Shown here: one piece after another, positions 44,819 to 60,192 of the stretch | How the letters are laid out: the number at the start of each line of letters is the position of its first letter | How positions within the stretch are numbered: the stretch's first letter is position 1 | NCBI GenBank assembly: GCA_963783175.1 | Contig: CAWANG010000052.1 | Location: forward strand, 1 to 64,000 | Reading direction: 5' to 3' | Length of the DNA stretch: 64,000 nucleotides | Origin: Roseiarcus sp963783175 | GTDB lineage: Bacteria > Pseudomonadota > Alphaproteobacteria > Rhizobiales > Beijerinckiaceae | The notes under the pieces: generated by a model | Told to the model about the DNA's origin: nothing | Database searches by the model: none | Seen by the model: only the letters and a program-made list of their open reading frames with translations | Made by a program: the position numbers and the translations under genes

Positions 44819-45208
44819 TTAGCGCTCGCCCGGCCAATAGGCGACGCATTCGACCTCGACCTCGCCGCCGAGCGCGAGTCCGCTCGCGCCGAAGGCTGAA
44901 CGCGCCGGGAGCCGGTCGGGGTCGAAATAGCCGAGATAGACGGCGTTGAACTCCGCCCACCGCCGCATGTCGGCGAGCATGATCGTGAACTTGACCGTGT
45001 CGGCGAACCCAAGCCCACAGGCGCCGAGGACCTCGCCGATGTTGTCCATCGCCTGTCGGCCTTGCGCGGAAACGCCGCCCTCGACCAGCGTCATCGTGCC
45101 CGGCCGGTTGCCGATCGCGCCCGAGAGGAAGAGGAAGTCGCCGGCGCGCACCGCCGAGCAGAACGGCAGTCCAAGCGCCTTCGCCGAAGGCAATGTGATG
45201 TGCTGCAT
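44819..45208 (-). CDS. RidA/YjgF-family deaminase
   Basis: The 129-residue protein has the RidA signature near its C-terminus (FGASGLALGGEVEVECVAY) and FLSGAIGNRPG near the start. The usual substrate-contact Arg is replaced in the PARSAFGAS context, which keeps an Arg. The family hydrolyses reactive enamine or imine intermediates from amino-acid metabolism. It is transcribed convergently with the PaiB-like gene. Specificity is unknown, since several RidA subfamilies exist. Confidence 0.88.
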   Translation of the reverse strand: MQHITLPSAKALGLPFCSAVRAGDFLFLSGAIGNRPGTMTLVEGGVSAQGRQAMDNIGEVLGACGLGFADTVKFTIMLADMRRWAEFNAVYLGYFDPDRLPARSAFGASGLALGGEVEVECVAYWPGER

Positions 45209-45546
45209 GGTCGTCTCCCTTATGGCGTCCCGGCGACGCTTCGTAAACGAGGCGGATCAAAGCAAAATGGCGAGCCGTTCGACCTTCGGATGGATTACCG
45301 TCTCTCACCCGCGGCAGGGGCGACGCAACGGCAATTTGCGCGGTTGCACCAGGCCGCGCCCTCTTCCGCCGCCCGTCCTCGCGGAAAGACGCGGACAGTC
45401 AACGGTTTGCTAAGCCTGTCCGACGGTCCGGCTTGCTCATGACCGATCGTCATTGGGTACGATTGCGGGCAGGCGCGGCGCGGTGATTCCCGCTCCGAAC
45501 GTCTGTTGCGCGCCGGCGCGGCGCGCGAGAAAGGTGTGAAGCGGCG
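45209..45546. other. Intergenic region between ridA-like and type I secretion genes
   Basis: It holds the divergent upstream regions of the RidA-like gene and the ABC transporter. A small inverted repeat (AAGCCTGT...CCGGCTT, about 45411-45433) is the only structure noted. No gene is supported; minus-strand open frames here are antisense extensions. Confidence 0.45.
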
Positions 45547-47711
<2,165 letters not shown>

Positions 47712-47715
<4 letters not shown>

Positions 47716-49205
47716 CCGCGATCCGCGCCGTCGCGGCCGCCGACCCGGCGCCGGCCGCCAAGAAAGCGGCCTCACGCGCGCTCGCGCGGTTCATGACGCC
47801 GGGGGCGAACCTCAGCGACCGGGAGTTCCTGGCGCCGGCGCTCGAAATCCTCGAAACGCCGCCGTCGCCCGTTCATGTCGCCTTCCTGTGGATCATCTGC
47901 GCTCTTGTCGTGGCGGCCCTCGGGTGGGCCTATCTCGGCCGCGTCGACATCGTCGCCGCCGCGCAGGGCAAGTTCCAGCCGACCGGGCGGGTCAAGGTCG
48001 TCGAGCCCTTGGAAACTGGCAGGGTCGAAGACGTTCGCGCCGCCAATGGCTCGCTGGTGAAGGCGGGCGACATTCTGGTCGAGCTCGACCGCTCGGCGGC
48101 AGAGGCCGACGTCGAGGGCCCGCGCGCCGAACTTTCCTCCGCCCGGGCGGAAATCCTGCGCCGCAAGACCGCGCTGAGCGCGGCGCGGGCGCATCAATTC
48201 GATCCGACCCCGAGAATCGACTGGCCGGATGACGTCGCGCCGGGTTTACGCGAGCGCGAGGACCGGGTTCTCGCCGCCGATCTCGGGCAACTGGCCGCGA
48301 CCCTCGCCTCGCTCGCCGCCGAGCGGGCGCAAAAGACCGCCGAGCGAGACAAGCTCGCCGACGCCATCGCGACCCAGAAGAATCTCGTCGCAACCCTGCA
48401 GGAGCGCGTCGACATGCGCACGAAGCTGGTCGAAGCCAAGGCCGGCGCCAAGGCCGCGGTCATCGACGCGACCGAAACCTTGCAATATCAGATCACCCAG
48501 CAGGCGAAGCAGGAGCAAGAACTCGCCTCGCTCTCCGCCGGGCTCGAGGTCGTCTCCCGCGACGCGGACAAGGCCGTGCAGGCCTTCGTCTCCGACGACG
48601 CCGACAGGCTCGACGACGCCGAGCGGCGGGTCGACGAGGTCGAGCAGCGCCTCGCCAAGGCTGAGGCCGAGCTCGATCACCTTACGCTTCGGGCGCCGAT
48701 CGCGGGCCGCGTGCAATCGTCGATCATCACCAATGTCGGCCAAGTGGTCGCCAGCGGCCAGGAGATCATGCGCATCGTGCCGGAGGCTTCCGGGCTTGAG
48801 ATCGAGGCCTACGTGCGCAATCGCGACATCGGCTTCGTCAGCGTCGGCCAGGAGGCGGTGGTCAAGGTCGAATCCTTTCCCTTTACCCGCTATGGCGCGA
48901 TTCATGCCCATGTCGTCCGCATCGCGAAGGACGCGATCCCCGAGCCCGACGCCGCGGCGATCGAGGGCGATCCGGCCCGTGTCTCCGCGGCTGCGGGTTT
49001 TGCCGGCGGCGAGCGCACCCAGAACCTGGTGTTCCCGGTCGTGCTCAAGCCGGACGTCGCGACAATTGCGGTCGACGGCGTCGCGGAGCCGCTCACCTCC
49101 GGAATGGCGGTCACGGTCGAACTCAAGACCGGCGCCCGCCGGATGCTCGAATACCTGTTCGCCCCCCTGGTCGAAGTGGCCTCGAAGGCGATGCGGGAAA
49201 GGTGA
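47712..49205 (+). CDS. HlyD-family membrane-fusion protein of the type I secretion system
   Basis: The 497-residue protein has one N-terminal membrane helix (about residues 55-75, FLWIICALVVAALGWAYLG), a lipoyl-like beta region (GRVKVVEPLETGRVEDV) and a long alpha-helical coiled coil (about residues 150-330). The beta-barrel domain contains LRAPIAGRVQSSIITNVGQV. It bridges the inner-membrane ABC transporter to an outer-membrane TolC. Its ATG overlaps the transporter stop (ATGA). No TolC gene is in the window. Confidence 0.9.
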
Positions 49206-49231
49206 GGGAGGCTATACGCTTTTCCTCCGGG

Positions 49232-49624
49232 TTACTTGATCAATTCCCAAAAGAGTCCGACGACGCAAACGAAGGCCAGGGTAAACAGCAACGTTCTCAG
49301 GAAGGGGATGGCCGCCCAATAAACGGCGGCATGCGCCAGCCTGAGCCAGAAGAAGCTCGCCGCCCAGAAAGCCGTCATGCCGTTCGCCCTGCCGGCGAGT
49401 TGAGCGACAATCACCAGGGCGGCGAAGGGAGCGAAGCATTCGACGGCGTTGAGATAGGCGCGATGCGTGCGTTGACCCCATAGCGGGACCGGACGAGGCG
49501 CTGGGTCAACGTAGTTTTCGGGAGCCAGCAAGCCGTTCGTCATCACCTGGCAGGCGATATACGGAATCCACAGCGCCGCCGTGAGCATTGCCGTCAACGC
49601 GAGGTACCAAAGGTCGGTTGTCAT
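49232..49624 (-). CDS. MAPEG-family membrane protein
   Basis: The 130-residue protein has four hydrophobic helices with the MAPEG-type motif RTHRAYLNAVECFAPFAALV near residues 52-71, which includes the conserved Asn-x2-Glu-x2 pattern. MAPEG proteins include glutathione transferases and leukotriene synthases, and the bacterial members have unknown substrates. It lies convergently with the HlyD gene and is separated from gabD by 239 bases. Confidence 0.85.
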   Translation of the reverse strand: MTTDLWYLALTAMLTAALWIPYIACQVMTNGLLAPENYVDPAPRPVPLWGQRTHRAYLNAVECFAPFAALVIVAQLAGRANGMTAFWAASFFWLRLAHAAVYWAAIPFLRTLLFTLAFVCVVGLFWELIK

Positions 49625-49839
49625 GGCGTTTTACTCCCTCCGATTCGATTGGGCTCGAGATTGTGGCGATCAGACCACGCACGGCCTTGAGACGCGCCCA
49701 CCCGAGCGCCAATAAACAGAGACGAACGAGAGACGCCAATTTCGACACGGCCGGCGTCGGAGCATCGCCGATTTTTCGCCAGGCGGCCGAGCGGCCGTAG
49801 ACCCGATCTCGCGACCGCCAAAGCCCCCGCCTATATATT

Positions 49840-49857
49840 CCTCCGATCCCGGAGGCC
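49840..49857 (+). promoter_or_regulatory. Hairpin covering the gabD ribosome-binding site
   Basis: CCTCCG and CGGAGG can pair around a 4-base loop. The 3' arm holds the GGAGG expected to be the ribosome-binding site, 7 bases before the ATG. It may reduce translation initiation; no ligand or regulator is known. A TATATA sequence just upstream (about 49832) could be a -10 box. Confidence 0.35.
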
Positions 49858-49863
49858 GCCCCC

Positions 49864-51312
49864 ATGAAACTTGCCGATCCTGCGCTGCTCAAAGACAAAT
49901 GCCTTGCTAACGGCAAATGGGTCGGCGAGGGGGTCGATCCGATCGTCAATCCCGCGACCGGCAAGCTCATCGCCAAGGTCCCGCGCTTCGGCGATACCGA
50001 GGCGACGGCCGCGATCGAGGGGGCTGCGCGCGCGTTCGGCGCCTGGGCAAAAGCGCTGCCGAAAGAGCGGGCGCAAATCCTGCGCCGCTGGTTCGACCTT
50101 ATCATCGCCAATCGCGACGACATCGCGCTCATCATGACCAGCGAGCAGGGCAAGCCGCTCGCCGAAGCGCGCGGCGAGGTCGATTACGCCGCGTCCTACA
50201 TCGAATTCTTCGGCGAGGAGGCGAAGCGCATCTACGGCGAGGTCAACCCGACCTTCCGCGCCGATTCGCGCATCGTCGTGACCAGGCAGCCGATCGGCGT
50301 CGTGGCGGCGATCACGCCATGGAATTTTCCCGCCGCGATGATCACCCGCAAGGTCGCGCCAGCGCTCGCGGTCGGCTGTACTGTCGTCGCCAAGCCCGCA
50401 CCGGAGACGCCGCTGACTGCGCTCGCGCTCGGCGAACTGGCGCTGCGCGCGGGGATGCCCGCCGGCGTCCTCAACCTCCTGACCGGAGACGCGCCGGCGA
50501 TCGGCAAGGCGATGTGCGAGAATCCGGCCGTGCGCTTCATCGGCTTCACCGGCTCGACCGAAGTCGGCAAGCTCCTCATGCGCCAGGCGGCGGGAACGGT
50601 GAAGAAGGTCGGGCTCGAGCTCGGCGGCAACGCGCCGTTCATCGTGTTCGACGACGCCCACGTCGACGCCGCGGTCGAGGGCGCGATCGTGTCGAAGTTC
50701 CGAAACATGGGCCAGACCTGCGTCTGCGCCAACCGCATCTACGCGCAGGAGGGGATCTACGACGCGTTTGTCGCCAAGCTTACCGCCGCCGTCGGCAAGC
50801 TCAAGGTCGGCGACGGGACCCAAGCCGGCGTGACCCAGGGGCCGCTCATCAACGAGGAGGCGGTCGAAAAGGTCGAGGCGCATGTCGCCGACGCTTTAAA
50901 GAGGGGGGCCAAGGTCACTATCGGCGGCAAGCGCCACTCGCTCGGCCGCACCTTCTTCGAGCCCACGGTGATTTCGGGCCTTAACCCTTCCATGCTGATC
51001 GCCAAAGAGGAGACCTTCGGCCCCGTCGCGCCGATCTTCCGCTTCAAGGACGAGGCCGACGCGATCCGGCTCGCCAACGACACCCAATACGGGCTCGCGT
51101 CCTATTTCTACGCCCGCGACTTGGGCCGGGTGTGGCGGGTCGCCGAGGCGCTCGAATACGGCATGGTCGGGATCAATACCGGCGCGATCTCGAGCGAGCT
51201 CGCGCCGTTCGGCGGCGTCAAGGAATCCGGCATCGGCCGCGAGGGGTCGCGCCATGGGGCGGAAGAGTTCACGGAGCTGAAATACATGCTGATGGGCGGG
51301 CTTGATAAATAA
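49864..51312 (+). CDS. gabD: Succinate-semialdehyde dehydrogenase
   Basis: The 482-residue aldehyde dehydrogenase oxidises succinate semialdehyde from 4-aminobutyrate degradation to succinate. It has the cofactor region TPWNFPAAMITRKVAPALA, the catalytic Glu in GLELGGNAPFIVFDD, the catalytic Cys in NMGQTCVCANR, and the SSADH-type second Cys two residues later. Closely related family members act on glutarate or methylmalonate semialdehyde, so the substrate is likely but not certain. It converges with the marR-like gene. Confidence 0.92.
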   Translation: MKLADPALLKDKCLANGKWVGEGVDPIVNPATGKLIAKVPRFGDTEATAAIEGAARAFGAWAKALPKERAQILRRWFDLIIANRDDIALIMTSEQGKPLAEARGEVDYAASYIEFFGEEAKRIYGEVNPTFRADSRIVVTRQPIGVVAAITPWNFPAAMITRKVAPALAVGCTVVAKPAPETPLTALALGELALRAGMPAGVLNLLTGDAPAIGKAMCENPAVRFIGFTGSTEVGKLLMRQAAGTVKKVGLELGGNAPFIVFDDAHVDAAVEGAIVSKFRNMGQTCVCANRIYAQEGIYDAFVAKLTAAVGKLKVGDGTQAGVTQGPLINEEAVEKVEAHVADALKRGAKVTIGGKRHSLGRTFFEPTVISGLNPSMLIAKEETFGPVAPIFRFKDEADAIRLANDTQYGLASYFYARDLGRVWRVAEALEYGMVGINTGAISSELAPFGGVKESGIGREGSRHGAEEFTELKYMLMGGLDK

Positions 51313-51390
51313 TACATGGCCGAAGCCGGGAAGAAAAGGCGCGCAAGCTATTGGAATGGCCCGAAACCGGATGAAACCCGCGCCCGGGCC

Positions 51391-51867
51391 CTATCCCTTC
51401 GCCGCCTTCGCCGGCGCGGGCGACTCCCGCTCGCGGACGATGTCGCGGAGCGCGACAAGTTGCGTCTCCAGCGCCTCGAGGTCGGCGTCCGCCATCCGGC
51501 CGAGCGTCAGGGAGATCCAGCGGTGCTGGACGGCGATCGCCCTTTCCGCCATCCGGCGGCCGGCCTCGGTGAGGTAGATCGCGTGCTGGCGACGGTCGAC
51601 GGCGGTCGAGCGGCGCTCGACCAGGCCCGCCTCGGCCAGCCGGTCGATCAGGCCCGAGATGTTGCCCTTGGTGACATAGAGCCGCGTGGCCAATTCCTGC
51701 TGGCTGACGCCCTCCTGCTCGGTCAGCGTGGTCAAGACGTCGCATTGCGGGATCGAAACGCCGATCTCGCGCAGCCGTTCGCCGACCGCCGCCTGCATCC
51801 GCGCCTCGAGGCGGATCAGACGGAACCAGACCCGGACGGAGCGGTCGGAGTTCTGACGGTCAATCAT
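51391..51867 (-). CDS. MarR-family transcriptional regulator
   Basis: The 158-residue protein has a winged helix: ATRLYVTKGNISGLIDRLAEA with recognition helix and wing VERRSTAVDRRQHAIYLTEAG, typical of MarR regulators that respond to small aromatic or fatty ligands. The ATG at 51867 has an AAGGAG site; upstream in-frame codons are outside the fold. It is divergent from the acyl-CoA ligase gene (about 170 bases apart), which it may regulate together with itself. Confidence 0.88.
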   Translation of the reverse strand: MIDRQNSDRSVRVWFRLIRLEARMQAAVGERLREIGVSIPQCDVLTTLTEQEGVSQQELATRLYVTKGNISGLIDRLAEAGLVERRSTAVDRRQHAIYLTEAGRRMAERAIAVQHRWISLTLGRMADADLEALETQLVALRDIVRERESPAPAKAAKG

Positions 51868-52035
51868 CGGGCTCCTTATCCTTAAGGTGGATGGGATGAG
51901 GGCGCGGGCCCCCCGGGAACTCGGGGAGTTCCACTTGCGGCGATTGCAAAGCGCCGCACGCGGCGCCAAGGTGTATCTCCATGAACACTCCTTGCGCCGC
52001 AATCAAGCGCCGATAAGCGAGTCGGGAGGAAACGC

Positions 52036-53664
<1,629 letters not shown>

Positions 53665-53705
53665 AGGCGGCCCCCCGACCCCTCGCTTTGAGGGCCGCTG
53701 CCATC

Positions 53706-53734
53706 TTGCGCCGGCGCTCGCGAGCGTCTATATA
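53706..53734 (+). promoter_or_regulatory. Sigma-70-type promoter of the rimP-nusA-infB operon
   Basis: TTGCGC (53706-53711) and TATATA (53729-53734) are separated by exactly 17 bases. This gives a predicted start of transcription near 53741 and a leader of about 100 bases containing a terminator before rimP. Confidence 0.6.
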
Positions 53735-53788
53735 GCGCCGGTAAGCAGCCTCATAGCCCTCCGTCTTGATCGATGAAGGGACTTTTTG

Positions 53789-53822
53789 AGAGTGGGCCCC
53801 CGGCCGGGACCCGCTCTTTTTT
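53789..53822 (+). terminator. Intrinsic terminator in the rimP-nusA leader (candidate attenuator)
   Basis: AGAGTGGG (53789-53796) pairs with CCCGCTCT (53810-53817) around a GC-rich inner stem and is followed by six T residues. It lies between the promoter and the rimP start, so it can only act by premature termination or antitermination, consistent with autoregulation by NusA known for this operon in other bacteria. Confidence 0.75.
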
Positions 53823-53839
53823 ATTGCCGCCAAGGTCGC

Positions 53840-54590
53840 ATGGTCGAAGCGCCGCATCGAACCATCGCCGAGCCCGACGAGGGGCTCGACGAAGCGCGCC
53901 TGATCGAGGATTTCAGGCGCAAGCCAGCGCGTCGGCCGCATCGCGGCGCAGGTAGCGCGCGATCTGGGCTACCGGCTGGTCCGGGTCAAGATTTCATCCG
54001 CCGCGGGCGCGACGGTTCAGATCATGGCGGAGCGGCCGGACGGGACGATGTCGATTGCCGACTGCGAGCGCCTGAGCCAGGCGCTGTCGCCAGCGTTCGA
54101 CGTCGAGGAGCCGATGAAGCAGGCGTACCGGCTGGAGATTTCCTCCCCCGGCATCGATCGCCCCCTCGTCCGCGAATCGGATTTCGCCCGCGCCGTCGGC
54201 CACGAGGCGCGTGTCGAGATGGCGGTCGCGATCAATGGCCGCAAGCGTTTTCGCGGAGGCCTCATGTCCGTCGCGCCCGGTCCCGACGGGCCAACGGCGC
54301 GGATGAGACTGGTCGCCGAGGACAGCAGCGCGATCGAGGTCGATCTGCCGATCCGCGCCATAGCCGAGGCGAGGCTCGTGCTGACCGAGGATCTGGTCCG
54401 CGCCGCGCTCAGGCGCGAGAAAGCGGCCCTCAAGGACGCGAAGCGATTGGGGAGCCGCAGCGCGGGAGCCGGCCGGAAGAGAAATCTGGGCGTCGCGTCC
54501 CGAACGAATTCGAACGAACGCAAAGCCGCGGCCCGCGGCGCGGAGTCAAAGCCGTTCGGGCCTGATGAAGGAGATGACAATGGCCGTTAG
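53840..54590 (+). pseudogene. rimP: Ribosome maturation factor RimP, apparent +1 frameshift near its start
   Basis: The ATG at 53840 follows an AAGG site and opens with TIAEPDEGLDEARLIED, matching alphaproteobacterial RimP N-termini. At TTT 53911-53913 one T too many breaks the frame. In the corrected frame the protein continues DSGASQRVGRIAAQVARDLG, then YRLVRVKIS and MAERPDGTM (54024) through the YRLEISSPGIDRPL motif to the end at 54590. RimP assists 30S subunit maturation. Without correction, only a protein lacking the first about 60 residues could be made from 54024. A sequencing error is a real possibility because rimP is conserved. Confidence 0.8.
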
Positions 54591-56181
54591 CGCCAACCAA
54601 CTCGAACTGTTGCAAATCGTCGACGCGGTCGCGCGGGAAAAATCGATCGATCGGTCGATCGTGCTCGCGTCGATGGAGGACGCGATGCAGAAGGCCGCGC
54701 GTTCGCGCTATGGGCAGGAAACTGAGGTCCGCGCCGAGATCAATCCGAAAACCGGCGAAATTCGGTTCTCGCGGCTGCTTCTCGTCGTCGACGAGGTCGA
54801 GAACGATGCGACCCAGATGACTCTGGCGGAAGCGCAAAAGAAGAACCCCTCGGCCCAGATCGGCGACTGGATCGCTGAGTCGCTGCCGCCGTTCGACTAT
54901 GGGCGCATCCCCGCCCAGGCGTCCAAGCAGGTGCTGGTGCAGAAGATCCGCGAAGCCGAACGCGACAAGCAATATGACGTTTACAAGGACCGAATCGGCG
55001 AGATCATCAACGGCCAGGTCAAGCGGGTCGAATACGGCAACGTCGTGGTCGACCTCGGCGGCTCCGGTGCGGGTGAGGCGGTCGTGCGGCGCGACGAAAT
55101 GATCCCCCGCGAGATGTTCCGGCCCGGCGACCGGATCCGAGCCTATGTCTACGACGTCCGGCGCGAGGCCCGCGGCCCCCAGATCTTTCTTTCCCGCACC
55201 CACCCGCAATTCACCTCCAAGCTGTTCGCCCAGGAAGTGCCGGAAATCTACGACGGCATCGTCGAGGTGAAGTCGGTCGCCCGCGATCCCGGCTCGCGCG
55301 CCAAGATCGCCGTCGTGTCGAATGATTCGTCGATCGACCCTGTCGGCGCCTGCGTCGGCATGCGCGGTTCGCGCGTGCAGGCGGTCGTCAATGAAATGCA
55401 GGGCGAGAAAATCGACATCATTCCCTGGTCGTCGGACGCCGCGACCTTCATCGTCAATGCGCTCCAGCCGGCCGAGGTGATGAAGGTCGTGCTCGACGAG
55501 GATTCGACCCGCATCGAGGTCGTCGTTCCCGACGATCAGCTTTCGCTGGCGATCGGCCGGCGCGGACAGAACGTCCGCCTCGCCTCGCAGCTCACCGGCT
55601 GGGACATCGACATCCTGACCGAAGCCGAGGAATCGGAGCGCCGGCAGAAGGAATTCGCGGAGCGCACCCGGAACTTCATGGATGCGCTCGACGTCGACGA
55701 GACGGTCGCCCAGCTCCTCGCCTCGGAAGGCTTCCGCACGGTCGAGGAAATCGCCTATGTCGAGCCGCGCGAGCTCGCATCGATCGAAGGCTTCGACGCC
55801 GACACCGCCGCCGAAATCCAGGCGCGCGCGCAGGGGCACCTGTCCAGGATCGAAGCCGAGTTGGACGATCGGCGCAAGGCGCTCGGCGTGTCGGACGATC
55901 TCAAGGAGATCGCTGGCGTCACCACGCCGATGCTGGTCCAGCTCGGCGAGAACGGGGTCAAGACGCTCGAGGATCTCGCCGATTGCGCCAGCGACGACCT
56001 CGTCGGCTGGACCGAACGGGGCGAAGGCGGCGAGACGGCGAAACCCGGCTTTCTTAGCGGCTTCGACGTTTCGCGGGCGCAGGCCGACGCCATGATCCTG
56101 GACGCGCGCGTGCGCGCGGGCTGGATCGAGGCGCCCGCGCCTCAGGACGCCCCGAAAACAGAGGAAGGCGAGGGTGCCTGA
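54580..56181 (+). CDS. nusA: Transcription termination/antitermination factor NusA
   Basis: The 533-residue protein has the RNA-polymerase-binding N-terminal domain, an S1 domain (near residues 140-200, GQVKRVEYGNVVVDLGG), KH domains (including IGRRGQNVRLASQLTGW) and C-terminal helix-hairpin-helix repeats (VEPRELASIEGFDADTA). It modulates pausing and termination. ATG 54580, after AAGGAG, was chosen among three closely spaced ATGs. It overlaps the rimP 3' end by 11 bases. Confidence 0.94.
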   Translation: MAVSANQLELLQIVDAVAREKSIDRSIVLASMEDAMQKAARSRYGQETEVRAEINPKTGEIRFSRLLLVVDEVENDATQMTLAEAQKKNPSAQIGDWIAESLPPFDYGRIPAQASKQVLVQKIREAERDKQYDVYKDRIGEIINGQVKRVEYGNVVVDLGGSGAGEAVVRRDEMIPREMFRPGDRIRAYVYDVRREARGPQIFLSRTHPQFTSKLFAQEVPEIYDGIVEVKSVARDPGSRAKIAVVSNDSSIDPVGACVGMRGSRVQAVVNEMQGEKIDIIPWSSDAATFIVNALQPAEVMKVVLDEDSTRIEVVVPDDQLSLAIGRRGQNVRLASQLTGWDIDILTEAEESERRQKEFAERTRNFMDALDVDETVAQLLASEGFRTVEEIAYVEPRELASIEGFDADTAAEIQARAQGHLSRIEAELDDRRKALGVSDDLKEIAGVTTPMLVQLGENGVKTLEDLADCASDDLVGWTERGEGGETAKPGFLSGFDVSRAQADAMILDARVRAGWIEAPAPQDAPKTEEGEGA

Positions 56182-56201
56182 GCAGCGCGGGGATTGTTCG
56201 A

Positions 56202-56876
56202 TTGCGGACCGGGAGCTTGAGCGACGAAGCGGGGTCGGAGCGGACCTGCATTGTAACGGGGACCAAAGACGTCCCCGAGGCGATGCTGCGCTTCGCCCTT
56301 GCTCCCGACGGGTCGGTTATCCCCGATATCCGCCGCAAGCTGCCCGGCCGGGGAATGTGGACGCGGCTGAGCTTCGAGGCGGTGAGCCGGGCGGCCTCCA
56401 AGCAGGCGTTCTCGCGTGCGTTCCGCGCCAAGGCGGACGCTCCCGGTTCGCTCGCCCAGGCGGTCGATACGCTCCTCGAGCGCGACGCGCTCCAATCGCT
56501 GTCGATCGCCAACAAGGCTGGCCTCGTCGTCGCCGGCGCGTTCAAAGTCGATACGGCGATCGAGTCCGGCGGCATCGCGGCGCTAATTCAGGCGAGCGAC
56601 GGCGCGCCCGACGGAGCAGCCAAGCGAGTCCAGGTCCTGGCCGCCAAACTCGGACCGGAGGCTGAAGCCGTCGCGCGCATCGATATGTTCACGTCGCGGC
56701 AATTGGATTTGGCATTGGGGAGGGCAAATGTGATACATGCTGCGCTCAAACGGGGCGCGGCGAGTTCGGCCTTTCTCGCAAGGGCGGATCGTTTGCGCCG
56801 CTATCGCTCGAACGGAGCGGACGCGACAACCGGGACGCAGCGGCCCATAAAATTGGCTGAGAAGCCAATCGGTTAG
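56202..56876 (+). CDS. YlxR-family RNA-binding protein (DUF448) with L7Ae-like domain
   Basis: The 224-residue protein has the DUF448/YlxR motif RTCIVTGTKDVPEAMLRF and RRKLPGRGMW in its first 60 residues. An L7Ae-like region (LSIANKAGLVVAGAFKVD) spans about residues 95-160. It is the standard fusion found between nusA and infB in alphaproteobacteria. It starts with TTG, 20 bases after nusA; a second in-frame TTG five codons later is possible. It is probably a nucleoid- or RNA-associated regulator. Confidence 0.88.
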   Translation: MRTGSLSDEAGSERTCIVTGTKDVPEAMLRFALAPDGSVIPDIRRKLPGRGMWTRLSFEAVSRAASKQAFSRAFRAKADAPGSLAQAVDTLLERDALQSLSIANKAGLVVAGAFKVDTAIESGGIAALIQASDGAPDGAAKRVQVLAAKLGPEAEAVARIDMFTSRQLDLALGRANVIHAALKRGAASSAFLARADRLRRYRSNGADATTGTQRPIKLAEKPIG

Positions 56877-56884
56877 GAATAGGC

Positions 56885-59551
<2,667 letters not shown>

Positions 59552-59778
59552 CGGACCGTCGACGGAACGGGAAGACATGCGAACTCTCGTCTCCCGCGTC
59601 GCCGGTCCTTGAGGAGGTGCTGACTCTGTAGGCGCTGCTTGGTTTTTCGGCCGAGCTCGAGTCGATCTAACCAGGCGTCAGAGGTGACGAAAAGGGCGTG
59701 GCCGGCCGCGCCCGGGCCCGAGTTTGCCGCGCATGCCGCACGCACCTCTCACCGCGCCTCGTCCTAAAGGAAAGCGCA

Positions 59779-60192
59779 ATGCCCCGCTCCTTCTCCAAGT
59801 CCCATAGCGCCAGCCACAGGCTCGAACGAGTCGGCGAGCTGATCCGCCATGCGGTGGCCGAGATTCTGGCCCGCGGCGAAGTGCGCGACGACGCGCTCGA
59901 TCGCCATCCGCTGACCGTGCCTGCCGTGCGCATGTCGCCGGACCTCAAGCTGGCGACGGTTCTGGTGATGCCGCTCGGCGGCCGAGGCGCGGGGGCGATC
60001 GTCGAGGCGCTCGATCGCCACCGGAAGGAGCTGCGCGCTCTCGTCGCGCGTCGCGTCAACCTCAAGTTCGCTCCCGAATTGCGCTTCGCCCTCGATACGA
60101 GCTTCGAGGCGCAGGCGCGCATGGACGCGCTCCTGAGATCGCCGGCGGTGGCGCGGGATCTCGAGAGTCGCGGCGACGAGGACCAGGGATGA
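59779..60192 (+). CDS. rbfA: Ribosome-binding factor A
   Basis: The 137-residue KH-type protein starts with the family motif RLERVGELIRHAVAEIL and has VPAVRMSPDLKLATVLVMPLG and LRFALDTSFEAQARM, typical of RbfA. It binds 16S rRNA during 30S maturation. ATG 59779 has an AAAGGAAAG site; upstream in-frame codons are arginine-rich and outside the family. A 227-base gap after infB contains no gene. The end overlaps truB (ATGA). Confidence 0.93.
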   Translation: MPRSFSKSHSASHRLERVGELIRHAVAEILARGEVRDDALDRHPLTVPAVRMSPDLKLATVLVMPLGGRGAGAIVEALDRHRKELRALVARRVNLKFAPELRFALDTSFEAQARMDALLRSPAVARDLESRGDEDQG

